A stretch of DNA of 64,000 nucleotides, taken from contig NW_002060946.1 of NCBI RefSeq assembly GCF_000150275.1, positions 5,369,035 to 5,433,034 of the forward strand, written 5' to 3'. Origin of the DNA: Trichoplax adhaerens. Taxonomy: Eukaryota; Placozoa; Uniplacotomia; Trichoplacea; Trichoplacidae. A model generated the notes under the pieces. That model was not told where the DNA came from, did not search any database, and saw only the letters and a program-made list of their open reading frames with translations. How positions within the stretch are numbered: position 1 is the first letter of the stretch; each line of letters opens with the position of its first letter. Below, piece by piece: positions 37,402 through 48,420 of the stretch. Made by a program: the position numbers and the translations under genes.

Positions 37402-40400
37402 CTATTTGCGACCTGGTAGTGATTTAGATCTATCATAACAGAAAAATGAGGCTAGTTCGTCCATTTGTAAGCGACCATCTTTATTTCTATCACATAGACT
37501 TAATAAATCCTTTTTCAGCCTTTCTATTACTCGAACAGTCATATCCTGCAATGGAATTGATAGAGTCAACTAAGATGATAACTATCACGTGGAAAATATA
37601 TAGGAAATACTGTAAAACTAGATATCAGATTTAAATTTAGGAGCGAAACTAATTTGCTTTCATTGCTCCCATGCGTTGCTCAATTACCTTTCCATCAACT
37701 TGAACTAAATCCTTTAATAATCCCTCCAATTCGTAATCTTCAATGTAACCATTATTATCCTTTTCAAAGATGAAGTTATGACCATTAGCAAAGAAAATGA
37801 ATTATAATTTACAAAATTACCAAATCGACTACAGTTAATGTGGCATTTTAATTCTGACCTTGTCATAATGATTGAAAACACTTTGAAATTCTTTCCTGCT
37901 TAGTTTAGTCTTGGTCTAATTATAACATATTATACCATATTGTAGGTATTTAGATTAGATGTCCATTTAATCAAAATAGAATCATTTATCTAACAGCTAC
38001 ATATTAACATAAAATTTTTTTAAATTATAACATATATTTAAATATTAATTGCTTAATATGTTTGATTTAGTCGAGCTCTAATTATAACAAATGCTGTATT
38101 GTGGATATTTGGATCAGACGTACATTTTAATCAAAATAAAATCATTTATCTACTAGCTATATATACCCCAAATTGCAGAAAAAAGTTATCCTCAACAGGC
38201 AGCATCCTGAAAAGGAGAAAATATTAGAAATCAGCACTTTTAATCGACATCACGATTGGGTAAAGTAAATGACAACATCTTCAGTTAATGTCGACAAATT
38301 ATTTTGTACATCTGTGTTTCCTTCAAATCTAATTTGCCATCATTATTAAGATCGAACACTTCTAGCTGTGAAGAAAAGGACAAGAAAATTTCCCATTAAG
38401 CCTTCTTGTTTAACACTACATCAGTTTCGATTCAAATTTGGTAATGATCAATGTAATTAGTCAATATATTACACTTCTATATCGAAATAGATTAGTGAAT
38501 TATACAGCATCTAATTTACTCAACTACTACAGCAATAGTATCTACATCAGGTACTTACGGCTCCTCGGGTATAGTTTTCAACATCAGTTAAGCTTACAGA
38601 ATCTTTACCACGGCGTAAGACGTCTCGAACTAATCCCTAAATGAAATACAAGTATACCAATAGATACTTCATTAGCGCAAGATTAAGGTTGGCTAAATAG
38701 CAAAATTGACTCACTTTCATTTCATCTTCTTCAAGATATCCACTGTTATCCGCATCATAGTGGTGCCAAACCTGTAATCGATATTCAACTGATTTAATGA
38801 ACGGTTAAAAAAGTCTAACTTTAATCCTCGCAAGTGAGGATCCAGTACTGTAAGATTCATATAAATTTGGTAGCTAATGACGTAAGTCCGTAAGGCATTC
38901 TGTGCCTTTACTTTAAGCTACAACCATATATAATATGAAAATTAATATTATATCCGTATAAGAAATGCCAAGCTCTCCTATAGTCGCTATTTAACTAGCT
39001 AATATTTCCAAGAGTAAGCAATGTTAAACTAATGCACTGTATCAATCATAAGCGGCAGTGAACAGCCGCAATGATAAATTTGCTAATAATTAGAGTATCA
39101 AGGAAATCAAATGCAGTCTCGAACAGCTGTCGCTACTAGAAAGAGGCGATTTTTAACTTAAAAGGATGAAAATAGATCAGGTAGGTAGATGTTAATATTG
39201 CTGTTCAATAATCTAGCTTATTCAGAATAAATATTCTGTTACTATGGTCAATTTCCGTTTTGATGACTGTTTCAACTTAATTTAAACTGAATATTAAACG
39301 CTTTATGTTAAAGCGCTAATAGGGTTTTAATATCAACTTTACCTTCATGAAATCACTCGCAGATAATTCGCTTGATCTTCGAAATTGACGTAAGAAATTT
39401 TCCTCAACAGGTAAGACTAAGGCAAGCTGATAAAAAAATTGCCATAGAAGTAAATTAATTTAGACCATCCGAGAATGGACTATTGCCAGCTCTAATTTTA
39501 CTGGCTTATCTTATCATACCTCTTCCATTTCAATTCTTCCGTCATTATTTGAATCACAAAATTCTAATAGATCATTCTTATAGCGTTTGAATTCCTTATC
39601 ATTATCGTTGACTTCCTATTGATTTAGCAAAATTTTACAGAATTGATATTTAAAGTCATAACTTATTTATTAAATTATCCTTTTGACTCATATTATTACT
39701 ATAGCATTATTCGATGTATTTCTTAGAAGTTAGTCTTCTTAATGTGATGTAATAATCACATTATGGCAAGAGTGTCTTACTTTGTTGATTCCCTCTTTAA
39801 TAAGATCTTTTAAAAACTGTTGCAATTCTTGGCTTTCGATATATCCATTATCTAAAATTGTTAAGAATTAAAAAACTGAATAAATTGGCTAGAAATCGTC
39901 AAATTTCATACCCATATGTTATTAGACAGTAAAGCTGCAGAAATTTTAAAAATATGGGTACGCTAATATAGATTTTAATGTTGGAAAACTATCTTAGGGA
40001 ACTATTTTGTAATAATTAACATTATTTCTGTGGTTAAGTAAGATTTTAGAACTCAAAGTAAATGAATAATAATTCCTTTATCAATTTAGATAAAAATAAA
40101 ATCCCTCCAACAGCATAAAAACATATTAGAATATTCATCCAAAATTTATGAAAACGTTGAAAGATTTAACATAATGCTCATTTATGATACTATCTTCTGT
40201 CTTAAAATCATTATGAATATTTTAATTATATGTTAGTCAATTTTTACTGACTTGATTAGTATTTTCTGTTTGTATATCTTATACTGGCAGTAAATATTAG
40301 TTACGTGTGATATTGTAGTGAGTAACGCTATCAAATCCATAAATATGTAATTGATATGTACAGTAGATATGCTGACATGGTATAACTAATTGGACGTATA

Positions 40401-43400
40401 TCCATATATACCCACACATTTATACATAATTAAGAAATATTGCTACTGTCATATTAAGATGCAGTATTGTAGCTTAACATGGTATTGAGGAGACCAATAT
40501 GTATTTATAAAGAGCATATATAAGGTGTATATTCGTTATACAGAAAGGAGTTAGATTCAAGAAGTTAGATAGGACTTTGATGCTTAACTATTTCAATAAA
40601 GTTGTGCTTATACGTAACAGATGAAAGCGTAATTTAAGATATATATCTCATTAATTACTGCATAGGAATAGCAGTTAGCAGGCGATATATAGATTATTAT
40701 TAAATATAGCCAAAATTACTATAAATTTAACTGCAATAGATACGGCAAAGAACAAAATAATCTACTGAGAATAGAGCAGACGATATAGAAATCATTTTTA
40801 TATCTGACTAAAGTCATCGGAGAAAGCTGGTCTCTTGAAGAATTATTCAGATAGATCTATTTATTATGGAGTCTACTTTAGGCAATAGTGTAGATCTATC
40901 AGCAGTAATATCGTTTTATCAATAGTTGATTTTTATAATCCTATATCATGATATAATAACATAGAATACGGAGACAGATCAAATAGTAAAGTGTCTACGA
41001 AAATAAATCTATAAAAGATGAAAGCAATGTTGACGTTATTACTTTATAGTTGGGGTCAATTGAGGGGGAAAAGTACCCATATTTAGCCGTAAGATGCTTG
41101 ATTTAATTAAAATAATTCTGTTCTTAATTGCATTACGTAACTAAGGGTTAGGCATCAAATAAATCAGTTCTTTATGTTCATAAAAATACCATGTAGAAAT
41201 TACTGATCACCGTTTTACTTCATTGATAAATGATCTTATCCATACTGATATACCATAAAGAGAAAGATGAAATCTTCATCATAGCAACGGAATAAGTTTA
41301 GATAGCAATTCATGATTCTACTATAGAAATTAGATCTTTCTAAGGCAAAATTTAAGACTGTTCATCTGTTTTAAGATCGATTCATGATATCGTCATGTTG
41401 CTATTGCTATTATTTAATACATTAAAACTGTCATTATGTTATTCTAGAAAGAGTAATAGCCCCTAGAATGGCTTATAGTATACTCTTTAAGTGCTGTATC
41501 CAGTATCTTGAATTTGAAATTGCCTGAATTTTAAACCACTCTAAATCATATTTTTAAAATTGAATATGGTCATACGCTTCTAATGACATAGCATTATTGC
41601 CATTTACCGGATATTATAATCCTAACTCTTGAATCAGTCACGAATGATTGGGTTGTGGCTTACTAAACCATTTCTACAGCAGAAGAAATTCAATAGCGTG
41701 AAAGAATGATTGTGACAGATAAATAATCCTAGCATGACATTCTGTCTCTGTTTAATATTGGATCCAATCTATTTTTCAAAGTTTGACAGTATTTTAATTG
41801 ATGTCAATTAGTCTCATGATGTGAATAGTCGTCATGATTCCAGGTGTACTTCAGATGGGATCTATTCTGTCATTTCATGACAACAGAGTTGATCAACTAC
41901 AGCCCATCATGACTGATCATTTTGATCATTTTCTATGTTCAAGGGTAATACTAGTATTGTTCATTAATTTATCAGTCTCGCCAGTTGTAAAATGAACTGG
42001 AATCAGTCTTGAGAGTTTATAACCTTCTAATTGAGTGATGAACTACCGAACAATAACTTTACAAAAATTATCTTCTCCAACAATCATATTGTTAGATAAT
42101 GCTTTTCTAAAGTGCCTTTATCCATTAACTGCCATTATTATCGTGTATCATAAAAATGATTTCTTGAGCTAATCTAATATCGATGATAATCATCAAGGTA
42201 AAGTTGTAATTGATTAAATTTTATTTAGGTAGTTGAAGAATGTAATAACGTAGTTAATAGATTACTAGCAAAAGGGGAATTCTGCTGTATTCCATTGAAA
42301 ATAACTTATTTCAATTCGGTAATAATGAATCGTCTAATATCCAATTATGATCATAAAGGCAAACCTTTCACTGATCCCGTTGAAGAATTTCAGTGGATAG
42401 GTTAAGAATTAAACGTAGACTGTAACTGAATAAGGGACTAAAGTTTAGATATTCGGTTAGAAATTAGATATTTTAGGTTGGTAACAGAATGAATGAATGA
42501 TGCAATTTTTCATGATAATCATAAAGGGTAAATGATGACATTTCTAAGTTTCAAAATGGGGACTATACTCTACTATATAAATATTCTCTTGGAAATAAGA
42601 TAATTCAGTTTAACTAAGAATAAATGATCCAATTATATTACAATCACAAGGGACACAGTTCTCTGTGATATGCGAATAATTTGTAAATTTAAAAATGGGG
42701 ACGACACTGTATACTATACTATAGCGTATTCCATTAAAAATTACATATTTCAATTTACCAATCGAAAGGATGATTGCATTTTTATTCATTTTATTACTGC
42801 ATTTAATAAGATAAACAGCAGTAAATTTCAATTGAAGATTTCAGCTTGGAATCAATGAATAATATATAAGAAGGGATTTAATGCAAACTTATAGAGAAAA
42901 AAATAATGTGTTTGAACCAATCCCACTTTAATTTTAATGTATGATGGATCAAATGTAGTCAATCGACTTGTAAGTAGGCTAGAAACAAGAAATTCAAGTT
43001 TAGCGATTATAATGAGGTCGCAGACTTTCATTATTTACTCTAGAAATTTCAATGTATAGCATTGTCGCTAGTGATCACAGCCCATCTGTTATGATCAAAT
43101 AAGGAGTGAAAATTTTTAATCATAACAACACAACTTAGTATTTCCAGCTATAAAAAAGTGATTAAGATCATGGCCATTGTCAAATATCTAATAACTCGAA
43201 ATTGATTGTCAGTTTTAGATTTAACAGCATAGTCTAAACTATAATATTAGTTCTCTATAGACTCAAGGATTGCCGTAGAATTGAAATATTTTGATTAGAA
43301 TATAGCAGCAATGATCAAGTACTAGTTATAACACTGATCATGATCATGCCCATGGCAACTTTCGTTTCATCTATTAGAAATTAAATCTCTCTTCTTAATT

Positions 43401-45186
43401 ATTGAAATAGTTCCCTACAGACTCAAGGATTGTATATATAAAAGGGGAAACTACGACTAAAATATAGTAGTATCGATCTACTACTGAACCGTGTTCCTTG
43501 ACTAAATCCATCCTACCTAGAAGTTTATTCTCCTTACCCGATTTCATAGCATGGCCTAAGCTAGAGTCTTAAATAGAATAGTCTAGCCGTATCAAGTCTA
43601 TTTTGAAAACATAGCTAGCTGGTCCAACTTAAGATTAAAATTACGATAGTTGATTGCCATCATTATGATTGTTTGTTGATCAAGAAATCGTTTAAGATAT
43701 TGAACAGGAAAGGCATTATAGCCAGAGGAAATTAGCTTTTCTAAATTCGATCATAAATACGGTAAACTAGCACATAACACCTTTGTTGAATTAATTACTA
43801 TGAAACAACTTGAACTACCATCGCCTTTCCTAAAATAAGTTTTTAACGACTTGATTGTTATGATAAGATCGGGGATCACTGTCAAATATGGAAGAATAAA
43901 AGAATGAAGAGTAGTGAAAATCGAACCTAAATGTATTATTATTAAGTCTTTGTATTCTAGCTATAGCTTTGGAAAGCGGTGCGGGTACAAATTAGGGTAA
44001 ATCCAAAGCTCTTTGCTTGGACAAAATCATGTTGAGAGGTAATACTTTGTATTTGTATTGTAGAACTATACAAGTCCGCTTACAATAAGCTAATTTAACA
44101 TCGAGTAAGAAATAAAATTGCAATTTTCTGCCACGGTAAGTCACGTTGCCTATTCTATTTCATCAATGATTACCACACCAAATACAGGACTGGATAGTTT
44201 ATTTTAGGGTTGATTAGTATCCAAACACAGTATAGTTACATGTAGTATGTAATATCAAATTTCATCTTATTTAAAATATCTTCAATTCAGTATCAACAAC
44301 TATGACGACAAAGAAGGGTTCTTGCTGCTGTTTTTAAGTATTAAATTGAGCTTTTCAATGACTTTATCATTTATAACCATTCAGAAATATAAATCAACTT
44401 TAAAGGTAATACCTAGATTAAACTACCTTCAACTATATATCAACGCCTACGATAATAGAGAAGGATTCTTTTTGCTATTATTAAGTATTAAAATAAGGCC
44501 TTCAATAGCTTTATCATTTCTAAATTTTCGAAAATAGAAGTGAACTTTAAAGGTAATGCCTAGTTTAAATATCTTCAACTCTGTGTCAACGGCTACAATG
44601 ACAAAGAAGGACCCTTGTTGCTATTTTTAAGTATTAAAATGAGGATTTTAAAGGCTTTATCATTTATAAATATTCGGAAATATGGATAATTTTAACGGTA
44701 ATGCCTGGATTAAAGCGTCACTATTTCACTAAGAAAGTATAAAATAACGATTCCATAACGGTTATGATGACAGAAAGGGATATTCTTGTTACTGTTTTTA
44801 AGTTTTTAGATGAGGTTTTCAATGGCTTTATGATTTATAAATACTCAGAAATATGAATCAACTTTAAAGGTTAGGCCTGGATTAAAATATATGTATCAAC
44901 GACTACGATGATAGAGAAGGATTGTTTGTACATAGTCAGAAATATAGATCAGTTTTAACGGTAATACCTAAATTAAAGCGTCATTATTCTACGAAGGAAA
45001 GGTAAAATAACGATTCTAATCCAAAAAAAAATAAAAAATAGGAATGATGGATCATTTTATCTACTTACGATCTTGATCATATTGCCTCCAAATATGCATA
45101 AATTCAACTGAAGTTAATTTGGTCTTGCCACGAAATTGAGTCACGAATGGACAATTCAGTAACTTCTGTCTTCGATTTAAACTCAT
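37402..45186 (-). CDS. calbindin/calretinin-type hexa-EF-hand calcium-binding protein
   Basis: Eleven exons whose phases all close: 45186-45069, 39851-39781, 39615-39520, 39426-39343, 38771-38715, 38636-38559, 38365-38310, 38206-38167, 37915-37859, 37759-37688, 37545-37402. Product 290 residues (vertebrate members 261-276). Six EF loops, all with canonical ligands: DQDHNGYIESQE (37-48), DSNNDGRIEMEE (84-95), DADNSGYLEEDE (129-140), DLNNDGKLDLKE (173-184), DKDNNGYIEDYE (218-229) and DRNKDGRLQMDE (262-273). The linkers LPVEENFLRQF and LPVEDNFFLQF are the family hallmark. It is a cytosolic calcium buffer or sensor. The start is the first Met after an in-frame TAA, but residues 8-20 (KLLNCPFVTQFRG) themselves resemble the inter-hand linker, so more exons upstream are possible. 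Donor AT/GTACAA of exon 7 is weak but fits in length and phase. Orthology to calbindin, calretinin or secretagogin is undecided. Confidence 0.93.
42180..42860. repeat. degenerate tandem repeat in intron 1, about 140 bp period
   Basis: The block aaaatggggac recurs at 42553 and 42692, each copy followed by an actatactctactata-like run, then an attcayttggaaat-like run and a caattta block. An older copy precedes at about 42270 (aaaaggggaattctg). Short codon runs resembling EF loops occur in plus orientation, for example DDNHQGKVV near 42184 and YDHKGKPF near 42345, but stops interrupt them all. Confidence 0.55.
43130..43900. repeat. degenerate tandem repeat in intron 1, about 160-178 bp period
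   Basis: Markers recur in order: gattaagatcatggccattgtc at 43160, gatcatgatcatgcccatgg at 43336 and gataagatcggggatcactgtc near 43863; also actcaaggattg at 43261 and 43421. On the minus strand two copies read IFDNGHDLNHFF and IFDSDPRSYHNNQV, resembling the start of an EF loop, but without an open frame on either side. Confidence 0.5.
44285..45020. repeat. five-unit tandem array in intron 1, about 140-170 bp period
   Basis: Five units, anchored by a tyrosine codon at 44301, 44448, 44594, 44763 and 44903. Each has caac, then ta[tc] plus a ga[tc]-type pair, agaaagga-like purines, tttttaagt, gctttatcattt, gaaatat and aacggtaatgcct or its variants. On the plus strand the anchor reads YDDKEGF, YDNREGF, YNDKEGP, YDDRKGY and YDDREGL, with most differences synonymous or conservative. 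Units 1 and 2 share one open run (LLFLSIKLSFS); the others have stops. The array lies just downstream of exon 1 of the calbindin-like gene, in its first intron. Confidence 0.7.
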
Positions 45187-47439
45187 GGTATTCTTAATCA
45201 ATAGTGATTTACTTTGATACTTGCAAGAGCAGAATTATCAATCAATCTTATCAATAATTATTCAATTTAAACTTTTCCTCGGTATCTTTAAGGCCTAAAC
45301 AATCTACTAATCTTGGCTGTTTCATTCCCTTCTACTCCTAGAAAAGAGACCTAGAAGTAATTAGTCGTCATTGAACTAAATTGTGTCATCAGCGGTGAAG
45401 CATGAATCATAATCGGAATAAATATCAGGAACAAAATTAAGTTAAACTACCGTATTGCAAGATTTTCAGGTCTATTATGACCGAAATGATATTGCTATCG
45501 TTTTTATAGACAAATGATCCAGATAATTACATAATTTTCATTTACAAATGGATAGAGATGATTGATTACGATGTGAAAAAGTATAACTTACTTTGATGTT
45601 TCGGATATCATTATAATGAAGTCAAACTCAATAAAAGTTATAAAGTGGAACAGTATTGCATTCATTCAATTCTACTTTCTACTGTTCATCCGGTGTTTCA
45701 TTAAGTAAGACTAAAGCTACAACAAATACTCCAGAGCAGAGAATAGAGAGGAAAATACAAGGCAACACAAGATATTTTTATTGTATTTAATTTACCTCCA
45801 TTAAATTAAATTGCAATTTAGACTTAATGTGTACATTGACATCGTTACTGTAGATAGAATAATATTAATTGATTGAAAATTGAATACAAGAAGCAAACGA
45901 TGAGAATCGATTCCATCCGCTATTTGAGTGTCTTCAAGTGAAAGAATAAAAAAGATACTCTATCAATAACGATGGCAACAATATGATGTCCGTCCTAAAA
46001 CTAATAGTATTACAAATGAAAATAAATATCCATTCGATAATAGAAGATAAAAAAAACAGGTGCATGATGTGAAGCGATTAATATTTGATAAGAATAATAT
46101 TCTATTTTATCCTTTATCTTGACATTATTTCTTACAGTACCGGTATTGGATTGAAAATGATCTCTTGATTATATTCTCCCTCCATTTATTTTCCTAATTA
46201 TATCATCATCTATTGATTCTACTTTAATTAGTATATTATTGCTTGTCAATATTGATTGTTTCTATTTTTATTGATTCTTTATTATAAAGAGAGAAAATTT
46301 TATTCTTACACTTTATCATGGGATAAAAAGAGTTGACTATAGAGCAGTTATCGCTATCCAATAATTTTCTCTCTAGGTATTTCAAAAATCTCTTTCGAAT
46401 CTTAGAATAGTATTACTATCCCCAAGATTATCCAACCGACTTTCAATTATTTCTATCTGTTGTCAAGTTACCCTTCACCAATATCCATGTTATGGAATTT
46501 AAGAAAAATGAAAAGGTGTTAGACCCATTTATCATGTACATTTTTCTATAACGTTGATTTAGATCCATGCTAAGTAATCTAGTCATTATAATTGAGGTAG
46601 CCCTTGCTTCATTTCATCCATGATGTAATAGATGGATCAGTGATCAATGTAATTCAATTTCAGGCGATTTTTAATATCAAATAATACAAGATTGCGTTAA
46701 TGCTACGATTGGGTTCCATTAGATGGATAATGTACCATAACTATTTTCTTATAGCCTATTTACATTTTAATTTTATTCTTCTCTTATAACTACCATCTTG
46801 ATTCATTCACTATTTCTAGCTTAATGGTAGCTTTCACTTTCTCGATATTAGTTGTGTTCTGTTTAACAATTTTATTAGGAGCTAATGATTTGATTTATTT
46901 TCGGCTATCAAACTATTTCGATACCCTAGTGTAGAATCAATATCAACATCATGTACTAGACAACTAGAATAGTCATGATAGACTACTTTATTCTATAATA
47001 CCTATGATAATACTTTTTTCGCCAATTTCATAATGCTATTGAATGGTAATAAAATCGAATGTGAAAACAGTATTACCATTATATTAAATTTTCAAGCAAT
47101 GCCACCTTTTCCATTTTATATTGTTATAAAGTATTGACATTAGCATAGAAAAAAATAAAGTTGATTATTGCTTCCTTAATGCCATTTTCGCCGCACATTT
47201 AATAAAATTAGAGTGGGATACAATTTTATTAATTAATAATGTGTCAAAATTTGAAATTTTATTACGCATGCTGTTGATACTGCTTGCCAATTGATTCTCA
47301 GTCCTTGTGCTATTTCTCCTTGTAATTAATTATAAATGCAAAGATGTTGCAAATGCAAAGTAAACATCGTACGGGAAATAAGGAAGAAGAATCTACACAG
47401 CTATCGTTTATTTGTGTATGATTAAATTTAGAAATTGGC
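45187..47439. other. 5' flank of calbindin-like gene, nothing firm
   Basis: Upstream sequence of the ATG exon. I searched the minus strand for further EF-hand or linker exons and found none that splice in phase. No clear TATA or initiator can be singled out in such AT-rich DNA. Confidence 0.4.
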
Positions 47440-48420
47440 AGTTCATTGGTCGAATCATCATTGTTCTATCTTTCCATTAATAGGAATTAAAGTTATTCGA
47501 GACTACTGCGATTATGATCAAAACTTTTAAGCTACTGGCAGATTAGATATAATATAAACGGATAAGATTTAAAATCCAAGACATGGAGAGTATAGATCTT
47601 AAATCAGGAGAAAAATGAGTCTAGCGATTTTCACGTGATTAGCTTTATCATCCTATCTCTCCATCAGCATGAATTAAGGATATATGAGACGACTACGATT
47701 ATGATTACAACCTTTTTAGCTAGTAGTAGATTGGATATACAGTACAGTAATTGTCACGATGCTAAAGACTACCATCAAGCATAAATATGTTGTATTGATT
47801 GTTATACACTTGCTAGCTTGCCATTAAGTTATAGATTGTAAAGCTAATTCATTTCTCTATAAGAGTAAGTGGATTAGTTAGATACCTAATTTTCAAGAGA
47901 GCTCAAAGGTTAGTTTGTGTTCTGATCATGATCGTCTCGTGTTGTAGTCGTGTTATATGGGTGCTCTAACGTAATTAAATTAGAGCATGAAATTGTACAA
48001 ATTTAAGTCTAACGATGAATGTCAGCCGTGTCGTTTATTAGTATTAATTTCCAGGTATAAGCTCTGTAGCTGCTCGCAAATGTAGATAAAAGGTATAAAA
48101 GCGAATTAAATTCTATAATAGAAAGAGTTGGTTATTTTATCGTTTACGCGTAAAGAGAAGTTTTATATCGTTTCTGCTGTAAAATTTAAGGAAGAACTTT
48201 ATAGTTATCGCGGCGAACTAATCTTGATAAATAGTTCGAGATTAAAGAAGACCGAGAAATATCTTTGATATCTCTTTGACATATATATATATATATATTG
48301 ATGAAAATAATATAAACGGATAAAAATTAATAACCTAGCCTTGGAGAATATAAATATCAATTCTTAAGAAAAAATAGTCAAGCGAATTTTATGCGACTAT
48401 AATCATTGGATTTTATGAGT
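47440..48420. repeat. degenerate repeat units with a microsatellite
   Basis: The block gactactgcgattatgat at about 47503 recurs as gacgactacgattatgat at about 47689 and more weakly as tgcgactataatcattgg at 48391. Between them aatataaacggataa (47546 and 48309) recurs with its following sequence. A pure (at)n run lies at 48281-48298. Confidence 0.5.

Noticed and set aside
37446-38644. Plus-strand frames at 37446-37634 and 38438-38644
   Set aside because: Antisense shadows of calbindin-like exons 11 and 6 and their flanking introns.
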